Part shown: one piece after another, positions 17,392 through 26,958 of the stretch
How the letters are laid out: each line of letters begins with the position of its first letter
How positions within the stretch are numbered: the stretch's first letter is position 1
Assembly: GCA_965224845.1 (NCBI GenBank)
Contig: CBDDAJ010000033.1
Coordinates: forward strand, 1 to 64,000
Length of the DNA: 64,000 nucleotides
Direction: 5' to 3'
Origin: Wocania_A sp965224845
GTDB lineage: Bacteria; Bacteroidota; Bacteroidia; Flavobacteriales; Flavobacteriaceae
Translations under genes and position numbers: made by a program
The notes under the pieces: generated by a model
What the model was told of the DNA's origin: nothing
Database searches by the model: none
The model's input: only the letters and a program-made list of their open reading frames with translations

Positions 17392-18972
17392 TTAATTTAA
17401 TAATGCCTCATCAAAGTTAATACCTGCTATGGGTTTTATGACTTCTTTTTTAGCATCCCATTCAATTCTTCTTCCTAGTTTGTACGATAACCCAGCCATA
17501 TGAGCAGAAATAGCTTCCTCAAACCCTTCTTTAATTCCACAGCTTAATGTTCCGCCATTCCTTATTACACTTAGCCATTCCCTTAAATGTAAAAATGTAG
17601 AGTCAACCCTTGCACCATTTATGTAAGTCCACATTAATCCTTTGTCTGCAAAGTATTGAGATGTTGCAGACGATATGCCATCAGGGATATTGCTAGCTGG
17701 ATCGTATTGATAAATAGGTGTTCTAGTATTAATTTTACCAGATCTTAGTAAATCTCTATACTTTGTTGATCCTCCATCTGGCCATACTTTGAGCCTGTTC
17801 CCTAATTCCATTGTAGCATCATGCCCCATTAAAATTGTTGGACGCCCAAAACCATTACCTAAAGTAGCACTATAAATAAAAGTCATTCCTTTTTCTTTTC
17901 CTGTTTTTTGACTAGAGCCTGTACTAAAATTTGGAAATTCCATATTAACTTGAAGTACATCAGGAACATTTCTACCATCCTTATGTGTATAAATCCCTCC
18001 GGAAGCCATAACAGACTCAGGAATCCCCATATTTAAAACACAGTTTAATCTATCGTAATCATGCGTCAGTAAATCACCAGACAGGCCAGAACCATAAGCC
18101 CACCATTTTCTCCAGCGAAAGAAATGATTTTTATTAAAAGGAATTTTTGGTGCAGATCCTAAAAACTGATCCCAATCGATATTTTGTTCATTAGCATCTT
18201 TATGAATATGATAATTCCAGGCACCATTATCGTCATTTCTGTTTGTGTTTGTTTGAATCATAGATACATGACCAAGCGTGCCTTTTTTTACAATATCTTG
18301 TGCCGTTTTAAAACTTAAAGTTTGCCTGTGTTGGTGGCCAACCATTAATTTAGCACTTGACTTTCTGGCGGCATCTCTAAGCAGGTATGTTTCTTTTACA
18401 GTATGGGTCATTGGTTTTTCAACATAAACGCTCACCCCATTATTTAAAGCTTCAATAGCCATTGGAGCATGCCAGTGGTCTGGAGTAGCTATAATAACAG
18501 CATCTACATTGCCGCTTCTAATCATTTCCTGATATGTTTTATAGCGAACCACTTTTTGATCTCCTGTAGAAAAAGAATCTGTAACCCTATGGGCATTGTA
18601 ATCATAGACATCGCAAACACCAACTAAATTAACATTCAGTTTTTCTTGATTTTGAAAATCTTTTAAGGCTGTATGTTTAGGATTTTTTTCAGCAGCTTCT
18701 TTCATGCTTTTAAGCCAACTTTTGGTTGCAAAACCTAATGCTCTGCACAAATGTTCTCCTCGTATTCCAAACCCAATAATTCCAACTCTAATAGGAGCGC
18801 CTTCTACGGGTGGAGGCGTAACAGGGAACGAGGGTTGTATATTTAATTGTTTTAATATTTCGGTTTTTTCTTTCTTTGTTGATAGTGCATTTACAGCACC
18901 AGCCCACCAAATACCTCCAACTATGGGTAAACCTCCCAATCCTTTTAATACATCTCTTCTAGTCCATTTCAT
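17392..18972 (-). CDS. Tat-exported Gfo/Idh/MocA family oxidoreductase
   Basis: The 526-residue protein starts MKWTRRDVLKGLGGLPIVGG, a twin-arginine signal, so it is probably folded with its cofactor and exported. A Rossmann domain follows (VGIIGFGIRGEHLC near residue 63), then the Gfo/Idh dinucleotide/substrate motifs ATPDHWHAPMAIEAL and VEKPMTH, then an alpha/beta substrate domain with WRKWWAYGSGLSGDLLTHDYD. Family members oxidise or rearrange sugars with bound NAD. The substrate cannot be read. It follows the DoxX gene by 11 bases on the same strand, suggesting cotranscription. Confidence 0.9.
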   Translation of the reverse strand: MKWTRRDVLKGLGGLPIVGGIWWAGAVNALSTKKEKTEILKQLNIQPSFPVTPPPVEGAPIRVGIIGFGIRGEHLCRALGFATKSWLKSMKEAAEKNPKHTALKDFQNQEKLNVNLVGVCDVYDYNAHRVTDSFSTGDQKVVRYKTYQEMIRSGNVDAVIIATPDHWHAPMAIEALNNGVSVYVEKPMTHTVKETYLLRDAARKSSAKLMVGHQHRQTLSFKTAQDIVKKGTLGHVSMIQTNTNRNDDNGAWNYHIHKDANEQNIDWDQFLGSAPKIPFNKNHFFRWRKWWAYGSGLSGDLLTHDYDRLNCVLNMGIPESVMASGGIYTHKDGRNVPDVLQVNMEFPNFSTGSSQKTGKEKGMTFIYSATLGNGFGRPTILMGHDATMELGNRLKVWPDGGSTKYRDLLRSGKINTRTPIYQYDPASNIPDGISSATSQYFADKGLMWTYINGARVDSTFLHLREWLSVIRNGGTLSCGIKEGFEEAISAHMAGLSYKLGRRIEWDAKKEVIKPIAGINFDEALLN

Positions 18973-18983
18973 AATTTCTTGAT

Positions 18984-19460
18984 TTAGGGATTTGCTTTCT
19001 TTTTTAAAATTCGATCAAGACCAAATAATTTGCCTGTTGGTAGCTGATAAATAATTATACAGCCTACAAGTTCAATAAGGTTTTTATTAATAAACCAATA
19101 AGAGCCTTCAACTCTAATTTGCGGTAGTCCTGGAAAAGGAGGGTGAGCTAAATAGTATATGGCTAACAGCGTAATACCAATTAATGCCCCTGGCTTTTCA
19201 TAAAACCCTAAAATTAACGCCAACCCAACTACAATTAAAGCCACTATATTTAAAGTGTTTATGGTTTCAATAAGGGCTGGATTAGTCAAGGATACGAAAA
19301 CCGGTTTTAAGGGGCCTTGTGCAGATGCTAAGTATCCAAAAGCGGTCCATTCAGGATTATATAGTTTAACAATGCCTTCAAACAAAAAATGCCAGCCTAT
19401 AAATATTCGCATAAGAACTACACTGTGTTTGAGCTCCCACTTTTCTTTAATTCCAAACAT
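18984..19460 (-). CDS. DoxX-family membrane protein
   Basis: The 158-residue product has four hydrophobic helices with the DoxX-type N-terminus LMRIFIGWHFLFEGIVKLYNP and later segments ALIVVGLALILGFYEKPGALIG and YWFINKNLIELVGCIII. DoxX-like proteins accompany redox enzymes in many Bacteroidota and may link to the quinone pool; that role is not proven. It is immediately upstream of the Tat-exported oxidoreductase, so it may be its membrane partner. Confidence 0.82.
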   Translation of the reverse strand: MFGIKEKWELKHSVVLMRIFIGWHFLFEGIVKLYNPEWTAFGYLASAQGPLKPVFVSLTNPALIETINTLNIVALIVVGLALILGFYEKPGALIGITLLAIYYLAHPPFPGLPQIRVEGSYWFINKNLIELVGCIIIYQLPTGKLFGLDRILKKKANP

Positions 19461-19646
19461 ATGTATGGGTTTTTAATATTGAAAATAAAATATAGTAAAA
19501 TAAGTGTTGAACATTACAAATCTAGTATTCTAATTTAAAAGTTCAACTGATTTTTGTCATAAAATTACGACTTGTTACTATAAGTTTTAAAATAATAGAT
19601 TTAGTATAAAAAGAAGAAAAAGGCTATGTTAGTCATATTAAAAATA

Positions 19647-19672
19647 AAAGCCCCTAAATAGGGGCTTTAAAT
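19647..19672 (-). terminator. Rho-independent terminator after the outer-membrane barrel gene
   Basis: AAAGCCCC (19647-19654) and GGGGCTTT (19661-19668) form an 8-bp stem with a 6-base loop. Read on the minus strand it is followed by a T-rich tract, and it lies 24 bases past the stop codon of the barrel gene at 19692. On the plus strand a T tract is absent. Confidence 0.85.
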
Positions 19673-19691
19673 TGTTGTTATTATTTTTAAT

Positions 19692-20186
19692 TTAGAATTG
19701 ATAGCGAATACCTAGAGCAATATCAAAATCTAAATCGTTATTATCATATAAATCATCACCAAAACCAATTTCTGGTCTAAAATCTAGCGATAACAATAAA
19801 GGAATATCAAAATTATATTCAATACCTATATCGCCCGCAGCAAAAATAAAAGTGTCGGTAATGTCTTTTCCTCCTAAAGGATTGTTAACACTAAACGACC
19901 CTATACCGCCACCGGCACCTACATACCAATTAAAATTTCCATCTAAAGGCATAACCCATTGGTACAAGCCGGCAAGCTTAAAGCCATCGTAATTTTTGCC
20001 ATCACGCCATCCTAAATCCAGTTCTAAACGATTGCTATCTCCCAGAGCATGTTGGTACGATATTTCTGCTCCAAAACCATCACTATCGCCTAAACGCAAT
20101 CCAATAGCATTTTTAGAGATGTCTTGTGCATTTCCCGCAAATGTAAACCCTAATACGGCAACAGATAATAAAAATAATTTCTTCAT
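19692..20186 (-). CDS. small outer-membrane beta-barrel protein
   Basis: The 164-residue product has a clean signal peptide (MKKLFLLSVAVLGFTFAGNAQ) followed by about eight amphipathic beta-strands rich in Gly, Asp and aromatic residues (IGLRLGDSDGFGAEISYQHA, YVGAGGGIGSF, DLDFDIALGIRYQF at the end). The terminal aromatic residue fits BAM-inserted barrels. No enzymatic motif is seen. It is a single-gene unit bounded by a terminator and the divergent YdiJ-like gene. Confidence 0.82.
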   Translation of the reverse strand: MKKLFLLSVAVLGFTFAGNAQDISKNAIGLRLGDSDGFGAEISYQHALGDSNRLELDLGWRDGKNYDGFKLAGLYQWVMPLDGNFNWYVGAGGGIGSFSVNNPLGGKDITDTFIFAAGDIGIEYNFDIPLLLSLDFRPEIGFGDDLYDNNDLDFDIALGIRYQF

Positions 20187-20281
20187 AAGTTTTTAGTTTT
20201 TGTTTAAATTTTTAGACACTATTTATATAAATACGTCACTTTTTATAATTCAGATTAGGTTTTACAAAAATAACGCCAAAA

Positions 20282-20313
20282 TTGTATTTATATTTAACTT
20301 CTTTTTAGTTTTA
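20282..20313 (+). promoter_or_regulatory. possible promoter for the YdiJ-like gene
   Basis: TTG (20282-20284), 21 bases, then TAGTTTTA (20306-20313), which matches TAnnTTTG at all fixed positions but the last. It lies 19 bases before the ATG. The match is imperfect and the region very AT-rich. Confidence 0.35.
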
Positions 20314-20332
20314 AAAAAATATTTAATAATAC

Positions 20333-23254
20333 ATGAGCTTAATACCACATTTACAAGCTTTAAAAGAAAACCTTTCTGGAGAGCTTTTTTATGATGATTT
20401 AATAACATCCATATATGCTACCGATGCTTCTGTATACAGAATGCTGCCTTTAGCAGTCGCTTATCCTAAAGATAATACAGACATTAAGCAACTTATTGTG
20501 TTTGCCAAAAAGCATAACACAGCTTTAATACCAAGAACAGCAGGGACGTCGTTAGCAGGCCAATGTGTTGGTAGTGGTATTGTGGTTGATGTTTCAAAGC
20601 ATTTTACAAAAATTTTAAAAATTGATGAAGTTAAACAAACAGTAACGGTGCAACCCGGGGTAGTTAGAGATCAGTTAAACAACTACTTAAAGCCCTTTGG
20701 TTTATTTTTTGGTCCCAATACATCAACTTCTAATAGATGCATGATTGGAGGTATGGTTGGTAATAACTCTTCTGGTACTACTTCAATTCAATATGGTGTT
20801 ACACGAGATAAAGTTATAGCGTTGCATACCATATTAAGTGATGGCAGTGAGGTTGATTTTGGCGAAGTCTCTCCAGATGAATTTAAAAATAAAATGAATG
20901 CACCTAGCTTAGAAGGGCATATTTATAAAACGATTTATAACGAGTTAGAACCTGAAGCCATTCAAAATAACATAAAAGACAAATTTCCAAAACCAGAAAT
21001 ACATCGCCGCAATACAGGATATGCTATTGATGAGTTATTAAGATCAAATATATTTTCTGATGCTTTAGATGATTTTAATATGTGTAAACTACTTTCGGGG
21101 AGTGAAGGAACGTTGGCATTTACAACACAAGTTACATTAAAACTGGATAAGTTGCCTCCACAAGAAAGTATTATGGTTGCGGCACACTTTAGTAGTATTG
21201 AAAACTGTTTGAACACTGTTGAGTTGGTAATGAAACATAATTTATTTACCTGCGAAATGATGGATAAAACCATTTTAGATTGCACCAAACAAAATAAAAC
21301 TCAGGAAGAAAACAGACAGTTTTTAGTAGGTGATCCTATGGCTATTTTAATGTGTGAGGTAAAAGCCAATACTAACGAAGCTGTAAAGGCTAAAGCCGAT
21401 AAACTTGTTGAAGCTATTAAGAAATCCAATTTAAGTTATGCCTACCCTATGCTTATCGGGAATAATATTAATAAAGCGAACCAATTGCGTAGTGCAGGTT
21501 TAGGTTTATTAGGAAATATTATTGGCGATAAAAAAGCGGTTGCCTGTATTGAAGATACGGCGGTTGTTTTAGAGGATTTAGCAAATTATATAACGGAGTT
21601 TACAAGTTTGATGAAAACCTATAAGCAAGATGCAGTGTATTATGCTCATGCCGGAGCTGGAGAAATTCATTTACGCCCCATTTTAAATTTAAAAACCAAG
21701 AGCGATGTTGATTTATTTAGGAAGATAACAACTGATGTTGCTTATCTGGTAAAAAAATATCAAGGCTCTATGAGTGGCGAGCATGGCGATGGTATAGTGC
21801 GGGCAGAATTTATTCCCTTGATGATTGGTAAAGAAAATTATGAGCTATTAAAACGCATAAAAACGGCTTTTGATGCCGATAATATTTTCAATCCGGGAAA
21901 AATAGTTGATGCATACGCTATGGATGAGTCGCTGCGTTATGTTCCAAATAGAACAGAGCCGGAGATTGAAACCCTCATGGATTTTTCAAAATCACAAGGT
22001 ATTCTTCGTGAAGCCGAAAAATGTAACGGTTCTGGAGATTGCAGAAAATTACCTGAATTTGGAGGAACCATGTGCCCCAGCTATAGAGCGACTAAAAACG
22101 AAAAAGATACTACCAGAGCACGTGCTAATGCACTGCGGGAATTTTTAACCCATTCAAACCAGAAAAATAAGTTTAACCATAACGAACTTAAAGAGGTATT
22201 CGATTTGTGTTTAAGTTGTAAAGCTTGTGCGAGTGAATGTCCTAGTAGTGTAGATGTGGCGAGTTTAAAAGCAGAGTTTCAATATCAATACCAAAAAGAA
22301 AACGGGGTGTCACTGCGCACTAAAGTATTTGCTTATAATAATAAATTAAATGGTTTTGCCAGTCGAGCTCCTAAACTAACAAATTTTGTTTTTTCAAATA
22401 GATACACCGCTTCTCTGTTAAAGAAAATCTTTGGTATGGCCAAAGAAAGAAACTTGCCATTAATTTCAAGTAAAAGCTTAAATCAATATTATAAAGATTT
22501 TAAACGAATTAGAAATAGGGAAAACTACATTAAAAAAGTTTATCTGTTTAATGATGAGTTTACTAATTTTTTAGATACTAAAGTTGGAATGGATACGCTT
22601 GAACTATTAAAAGGCTTAAATTACTTTGTTGAAATAATTGATCATGTCGAATCTGGACGATCCTTTATATCAAAGGGGTTATTAAAACAGGCAAAAGACC
22701 TGGCTAATAAAAATGTATCTGTTTTTAAAGATAAAGTTTCAGATGATTCCCCACTCATAGGCATTGAACCTTCTGCCATTTTAACTTTTAAAGACGAATA
22801 TTTAAAATTAGCAGATGATAAGATTTCTGCGGCAGCGATTGCAACACATACGTTTTTAATTGAGGAATTTATTCAAAAAGAAATAGCATTGGGTAATATT
22901 AAACCCGAACAATTCACATTGGAAGAAAAAACTATAAAGTTTCATGGGCATTGTCATCAAAAAGCAATAGGCAATCAATTATCTAGCTTTTCAGTTTTAA
23001 ACCTACCTAAAAATTATAAAGTAACTATTATACCAAGTGGTTGTTGTGGTATGGCAGGAAGTTTTGGTTACGAAAAAGAGCATTATGAGGTTAGCTTGCA
23101 AATAGGAGCACAAACCCTGTTTCCAGCTATTAAAAAGGCTTCAAAAGATGTTGTTATATCGGCAAATGGTACAAGTTGCAGGCACCAAATTAAAGATGGT
23201 ACAGGTCGAGAAGCTAAACACCCTATCACTATTTTAAAAGAGGCTTTAGCTTGA
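20333..23254 (+). CDS. YdiJ-like FAD-linked oxidase with Fe-S and CCG domains (D-2-hydroxyacid dehydrogenase)
   Basis: The 973-residue protein fuses four parts: a PCMH-type FAD domain (PRTAGTSLAGQCVGSG, GPNTSTSNRCMIGGMVGNNS), the FAD-oxidase C-terminal domain ending SMSGEHGDGIVRAEFIP near residue 495, a dicluster 4Fe-4S domain (CNGSGDCRK...CPSYRAT; CLSCKACASECPSSVD near 625) and a CCG-type C-terminus (HGHCHQKA, GCCGMAGSFGYE). E. coli YdiJ has the same order and is a D-2-hydroxyglutarate dehydrogenase; glycolate and D-lactate enzymes are relatives, so substrate is uncertain. It is probably a peripheral membrane enzyme that feeds electrons to quinone. Its 3' end overlaps the convergent phosphoesterase gene by 9 bases. 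Confidence 0.87.
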   Translation: MSLIPHLQALKENLSGELFYDDLITSIYATDASVYRMLPLAVAYPKDNTDIKQLIVFAKKHNTALIPRTAGTSLAGQCVGSGIVVDVSKHFTKILKIDEVKQTVTVQPGVVRDQLNNYLKPFGLFFGPNTSTSNRCMIGGMVGNNSSGTTSIQYGVTRDKVIALHTILSDGSEVDFGEVSPDEFKNKMNAPSLEGHIYKTIYNELEPEAIQNNIKDKFPKPEIHRRNTGYAIDELLRSNIFSDALDDFNMCKLLSGSEGTLAFTTQVTLKLDKLPPQESIMVAAHFSSIENCLNTVELVMKHNLFTCEMMDKTILDCTKQNKTQEENRQFLVGDPMAILMCEVKANTNEAVKAKADKLVEAIKKSNLSYAYPMLIGNNINKANQLRSAGLGLLGNIIGDKKAVACIEDTAVVLEDLANYITEFTSLMKTYKQDAVYYAHAGAGEIHLRPILNLKTKSDVDLFRKITTDVAYLVKKYQGSMSGEHGDGIVRAEFIPLMIGKENYELLKRIKTAFDADNIFNPGKIVDAYAMDESLRYVPNRTEPEIETLMDFSKSQGILREAEKCNGSGDCRKLPEFGGTMCPSYRATKNEKDTTRARANALREFLTHSNQKNKFNHNELKEVFDLCLSCKACASECPSSVDVASLKAEFQYQYQKENGVSLRTKVFAYNNKLNGFASRAPKLTNFVFSNRYTASLLKKIFGMAKERNLPLISSKSLNQYYKDFKRIRNRENYIKKVYLFNDEFTNFLDTKVGMDTLELLKGLNYFVEIIDHVESGRSFISKGLLKQAKDLANKNVSVFKDKVSDDSPLIGIEPSAILTFKDEYLKLADDKISAAAIATHTFLIEEFIQKEIALGNIKPEQFTLEEKTIKFHGHCHQKAIGNQLSSFSVLNLPKNYKVTIIPSGCCGMAGSFGYEKEHYEVSLQIGAQTLFPAIKKASKDVVISANGTSCRHQIKDGTGREAKHPITILKEALA

Positions 23255-24094
23255 TTTCTTTTCATGCTGTTCAACAATTGTAAACGCAGCAATTAAGTCT
23301 TGAGTTTCTAAGTTTTCAAAGTCATCATCAGTAACAAAAGGCGCCAATTTATCTTCATTGAAGTTATAAATTTTCCAGCGCTTAAATTGGTATTCCAATG
23401 CGGTAAAGTTTTCGACCCAATCGCCAGAATTCAAATACATCGTTTTGCCATATTTATTTTCAATATATTCCATTTTGGGTTGATGGATATGTCCGCAAAC
23501 CACATAATCATAACCGTTTTCAATAGCCAAATCAGAAATTACCTTTTCGTAATCGTTAATATATTTAACAGCACCTTTAACTCCATGCTTTACTTTTTTT
23601 GATAACGAATAACGCTCTTTGCCGCGTTTTTCCAAATACCAATTTACCAATCTGTTAAGAAGTGTTAATAGGTCGTAACCATAACCGCCAAGCTTAGCAA
23701 GCCATTTGGCATTTTGTATTGAAATATCAAATACGTCACCATGAAAAAACCATGCTTTTTTGCCATCAAGTTCTAAAACAGCTTTGTTAACTATAGAAAT
23801 ATTTCCAATAGTTGTTCCGCTAAATTTCCGTAGCATTTCGTCATGATTTCCGGTAATGTAAATAACTTCAACCCCATCAGAAGCCATGGTCATTATCTTC
23901 TTTATCACTTTTAAATGAGGCTTAGGGAAGTAACGCTTGCTAAACTGCCATATATCAATAATATCGCCATTAAGTACTAGTTTTTTAGGTTCGATACTAT
24001 TTAAATAAGTTAGTAAGTGTTTAGCATGGCAACCAAAAGTGCCTAGATGCACATCGGATATGACTGCAATTTCTATTTTTCTTTTAATTTTCAA
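23246..24094 (-). CDS. LpxH-like UDP-2,3-diacylglucosamine diphosphatase / metallophosphoesterase
   Basis: The 282-residue calcineurin-like phosphoesterase shows all metal motifs: ISDVHLGTFGCH, LNGDIIDIWQ, ITGNHDE, FHGDVFD and VCGHIHQP. Bacteroidota members of this type are generally annotated as UDP-2,3-diacylglucosamine diphosphatase, the lipid A step that makes lipid X; that substrate is inferred from the family. It contains a long basic insertion (KRGKERYSLSKKVKHGVKG) that may contact the membrane. The gene is convergent with the YdiJ-like gene, and the last 9 bases overlap. Confidence 0.8.
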   Translation of the reverse strand: MKIKRKIEIAVISDVHLGTFGCHAKHLLTYLNSIEPKKLVLNGDIIDIWQFSKRYFPKPHLKVIKKIMTMASDGVEVIYITGNHDEMLRKFSGTTIGNISIVNKAVLELDGKKAWFFHGDVFDISIQNAKWLAKLGGYGYDLLTLLNRLVNWYLEKRGKERYSLSKKVKHGVKGAVKYINDYEKVISDLAIENGYDYVVCGHIHQPKMEYIENKYGKTMYLNSGDWVENFTALEYQFKRWKIYNFNEDKLAPFVTDDDFENLETQDLIAAFTIVEQHEKKSS

Positions 24095-24231
24095 TTTGGG
24101 TATTATTATTTCTATACAAATAACAGTATTTAGTATTACCCCATCATTATCTAATAATTAGTTAAATATCAGCATATTGTTAATTAATCGTTATGTATTG
24201 TTGTATCTGAATTTATAAAGCTAAACACGAT

Positions 24232-24261
24232 TTTGTTTCCTTTTTTATAGGATTAGCTTTA
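24232..24261 (+). promoter_or_regulatory. probable promoter for aroC
   Basis: TTTTG (24232-24236) is followed after 17 bases by TAGCTTTA (24254-24261), one mismatch from TAnnTTTG, and the aroC ATG is 21 bases further. Spacing and position fit the flavobacterial consensus. Confidence 0.5.
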
Positions 24262-24282
24262 TTTTAGCATCAAAATTTAATT

Positions 24283-25344
24283 ATGGCAGGTAATTCTTTT
24301 GGAAAACTATTTAATCTTACTACTTACGGAGAATCTCACGGACCAGCTTTAGGAGGCGTTATAGACGGATGTCCATCTGGAATAGCATTAGATTTAGAAG
24401 CCATTCAAAACGAATTAGATAGAAGAAAACCTGGGCAATCTGCAATTGTTACGCAAAGAAAAGAACCCGATACTGTGAAGTTTCATTCAGGTATTTTTGA
24501 AGGGAAAACCACAGGAACCTCTATAGGGTTTGTTATAGAAAACACCAATCAAAAATCTCATGATTATACCCATATAAAAGACAGTTACAGACCAAGTCAT
24601 GCCGACTATGTTTACGATCAAAAATATGGTTTTAGAGATTATCGTGGAGGCGGACGAAGTTCTGCGCGCGAAACCGCTTGCCGGGTCGTAGCAGGTGCTA
24701 TTGCTAAACAAATACTAAAGGATATTGAGATTACTGCTTATGTATCTGCTGTTGGACCCATGAGGCTTAATACACCTTATACAGAATTGGATTTAACAAA
24801 AGCAGAATCTAATATTGTACGTTGTCCGGACGAAACTATGGCTAAGAATATGGAAGGCTATATTAAAGAGGTACGAGGTAAAGGTGATACTGTAGGCGGT
24901 GTAGTGAGTTGTGTTATTAAAAATGTTCCGGTAGGTTTAGGCGAACCGGTGTTTGATAAACTACATGCAGAACTAGGTAAAGCCATGCTTTCGATAAATG
25001 CGGTTAAAGGCTTTGAATATGGAAGCGGGTTTCATGGAAGTACTATGTATGGCAGTGATCATAACGATGCTTTTAATAATGATGGGACTACAAAAACCAA
25101 TTTTTCCGGAGGTATTCAAGGCGGAATAAGCAATGGTATGGATATTTATTTTAATGTGGCTTTTAAACCTGTTGCTACACTTATTCAGAAATACGAAACC
25201 ATCGATAAGGCAGGCAACACTGTTGAAATGCAAGGTAAAGGGCGTCACGACCCCTGTGTGGTTCCCAGAGCAGTACCTATAGTAGAAGCTATGGCTGCAT
25301 TGGTTTTAGCAGATTTTTATTTATTAAATAAACGCTATAATTAG
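24283..25344 (+). CDS. aroC: chorismate synthase
   Basis: The 353-residue protein carries the three family signatures: GESHGPALGGVIDGCPSGI near the N-terminus, RGGGRSSARETACRVAAGA-type sequence near residue 125, and the C-terminal GKGRHDPCVVPRAVPI. Chorismate synthase converts 5-enolpyruvylshikimate-3-phosphate to chorismate using reduced FMN. Length is standard. It stands alone, without other aro genes nearby. The following 250 bases (25345-25594) hold no gene or clear hairpin. Confidence 0.97.
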   Translation: MAGNSFGKLFNLTTYGESHGPALGGVIDGCPSGIALDLEAIQNELDRRKPGQSAIVTQRKEPDTVKFHSGIFEGKTTGTSIGFVIENTNQKSHDYTHIKDSYRPSHADYVYDQKYGFRDYRGGGRSSARETACRVVAGAIAKQILKDIEITAYVSAVGPMRLNTPYTELDLTKAESNIVRCPDETMAKNMEGYIKEVRGKGDTVGGVVSCVIKNVPVGLGEPVFDKLHAELGKAMLSINAVKGFEYGSGFHGSTMYGSDHNDAFNNDGTTKTNFSGGIQGGISNGMDIYFNVAFKPVATLIQKYETIDKAGNTVEMQGKGRHDPCVVPRAVPIVEAMAALVLADFYLLNKRYN

Positions 25345-25594
25345 GAACTGTTTTCCGCTATTAATCTAGTACGCTTTCTTTTAAGATTTGAAAAAGATAC
25401 CACTTGATAGGAACTATAATATCTGTAATAGTCTCTGTAAAGCCATAATTTTGTTTCTTACAATAAGATGAGAATATTAATGAATCGTACTATTGAATGG
25501 AGTTATTCATTTTGATATACAAAAAAGTATTCTAACTTGATTGAAACTAAAAAATACTTATCTTGTTCTCCACTAAAATAGATTAGCATAGTAC

Positions 25595-26920
25595 ATGAAA
25601 AAATTAGCATTGCATTGGAAAATTATTATAGGAATGATTTTAGGAATCATTTTTGGTTTTATTATGAATACTGTTGATGGAGGAAAGGGTTTTATAACAG
25701 ATTGGGTAGCACCTTTTGGTACTATTTTTATTAATTTATTAAAACTCATTGCAGTTCCTTTAATTTTAGCATCCTTGATTAAAGGAATCTCCGATTTAAA
25801 AGATATTTCTAAAATAAAGTCTATGGGGTTGCGTACTATAGGTATTTATATAGGAACAACATTAGTAGCTATAGTTATAGGTTTAAGTATTGTGAATGTT
25901 GTGAAGCCTGGAGAAGGGATGCCACAGGACACTATTGAGAAAATTAAATTGAAATACGAGAATGATGCAGGTGTAACCGATAAACTAATGAAGGCTTCAG
26001 CTCAAAAAGATGCAGGGCCTTTACAGGCTTTGGTTGATATATTTCCAAGTAATGTTTTTAAATCTTTTGCAGAGGCATCTATGCTGCAGGTTATTTTTTT
26101 CGCTCTTTTTGTTGGGATTTGTTTATTGTTAGTGGGAGAGCAGAAAGCAAGGCCACTTGTTAATTTTTTCGATTCGCTTAACGAGGTGGTTATGAAAATG
26201 GTAGACTTGATTATGCTTTTTGCACCTTATGCCGTATTTGCTTTACTGGCAAATGTGATTATTGCTTTTGATGATGTAGAAATTTTGATAAAATTACTGT
26301 TCTACGCTTTTTGTGTTGTTGGTGGCCTTATTTTAATGATTGGTTTCTATCTTATTTTAGTTAGTGTATATGCCAAAAAATCACCTATGTGGTTTTTAAA
26401 ACAAATTAGTCCGGCACAATTGCTTGCTTTTTCAACGAGTTCCAGTGCAGCGACCTTACCGGTTACGATGGAACGTGTAGAAGAACATATTGGTGTAGAT
26501 AAAGAAGTTTCTGGTTTTGTACTGCCTGTAGGTGCAACAGTGAATATGGATGGTACGAGCTTATATCAAGGTATTGCAGCCGTGTTTATTATGCAGGTTA
26601 TTTGGCCGGAAGGCTTAACGTTTACAAACCAGTTAGTTATTATTGCTACGGCATTATTGGCTTCTATTGGTAGTGCCGCTGTACCTAGTGCAGGCATGGT
26701 TATGTTGGTTATTGTATTAGAATCCATTGGGTTTCCTGCAGAATTACTACCTATAGGCTTAGCGCTTATTTTTGCGGTAGACAGACCATTAGATATGTGT
26801 AGAACTGTAGTAAATGTAACGGGAGATGCAACAGTATCTATGGTTGTAGCTAAATCTTTAAATAAATTACATGATCCAAAACCTAAAGAATGGGATGATC
26901 ATTATGACGAAGTGAAATAA
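25595..26920 (+). CDS. dicarboxylate/amino acid:cation symporter (DAACS, GltP-like)
   Basis: The 441-residue protein has about eight membrane helices and the two re-entrant hairpin signatures of the family: the serine-rich STSSSAATLPVTMERV and the VGATVNMDGTSLYQGIAAVF segment with the NMDGT cation-binding motif, plus RTVVNVTGDA near the C-terminus (Asp/Arg substrate ligands). It imports glutamate, aspartate or C4-dicarboxylates with H+ or Na+. It is 38 bases ahead of the glutathione-synthase-like gene on the same strand, so it could supply glutamate to that locus. Confidence 0.92.
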   Translation: MKKLALHWKIIIGMILGIIFGFIMNTVDGGKGFITDWVAPFGTIFINLLKLIAVPLILASLIKGISDLKDISKIKSMGLRTIGIYIGTTLVAIVIGLSIVNVVKPGEGMPQDTIEKIKLKYENDAGVTDKLMKASAQKDAGPLQALVDIFPSNVFKSFAEASMLQVIFFALFVGICLLLVGEQKARPLVNFFDSLNEVVMKMVDLIMLFAPYAVFALLANVIIAFDDVEILIKLLFYAFCVVGGLILMIGFYLILVSVYAKKSPMWFLKQISPAQLLAFSTSSSAATLPVTMERVEEHIGVDKEVSGFVLPVGATVNMDGTSLYQGIAAVFIMQVIWPEGLTFTNQLVIIATALLASIGSAAVPSAGMVMLVIVLESIGFPAELLPIGLALIFAVDRPLDMCRTVVNVTGDATVSMVVAKSLNKLHDPKPKEWDDHYDEVK

Positions 26921-26958
26921 AATTTTTAAATTTAAATAATCTTCAATTTATTGCATAT

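Noticed and set aside
25345..25594. Possible RNA gene or small ORF between aroC and the symporter gene
   Set aside because: No tRNA cloverleaf, strong hairpin or ORF of convincing composition was seen.
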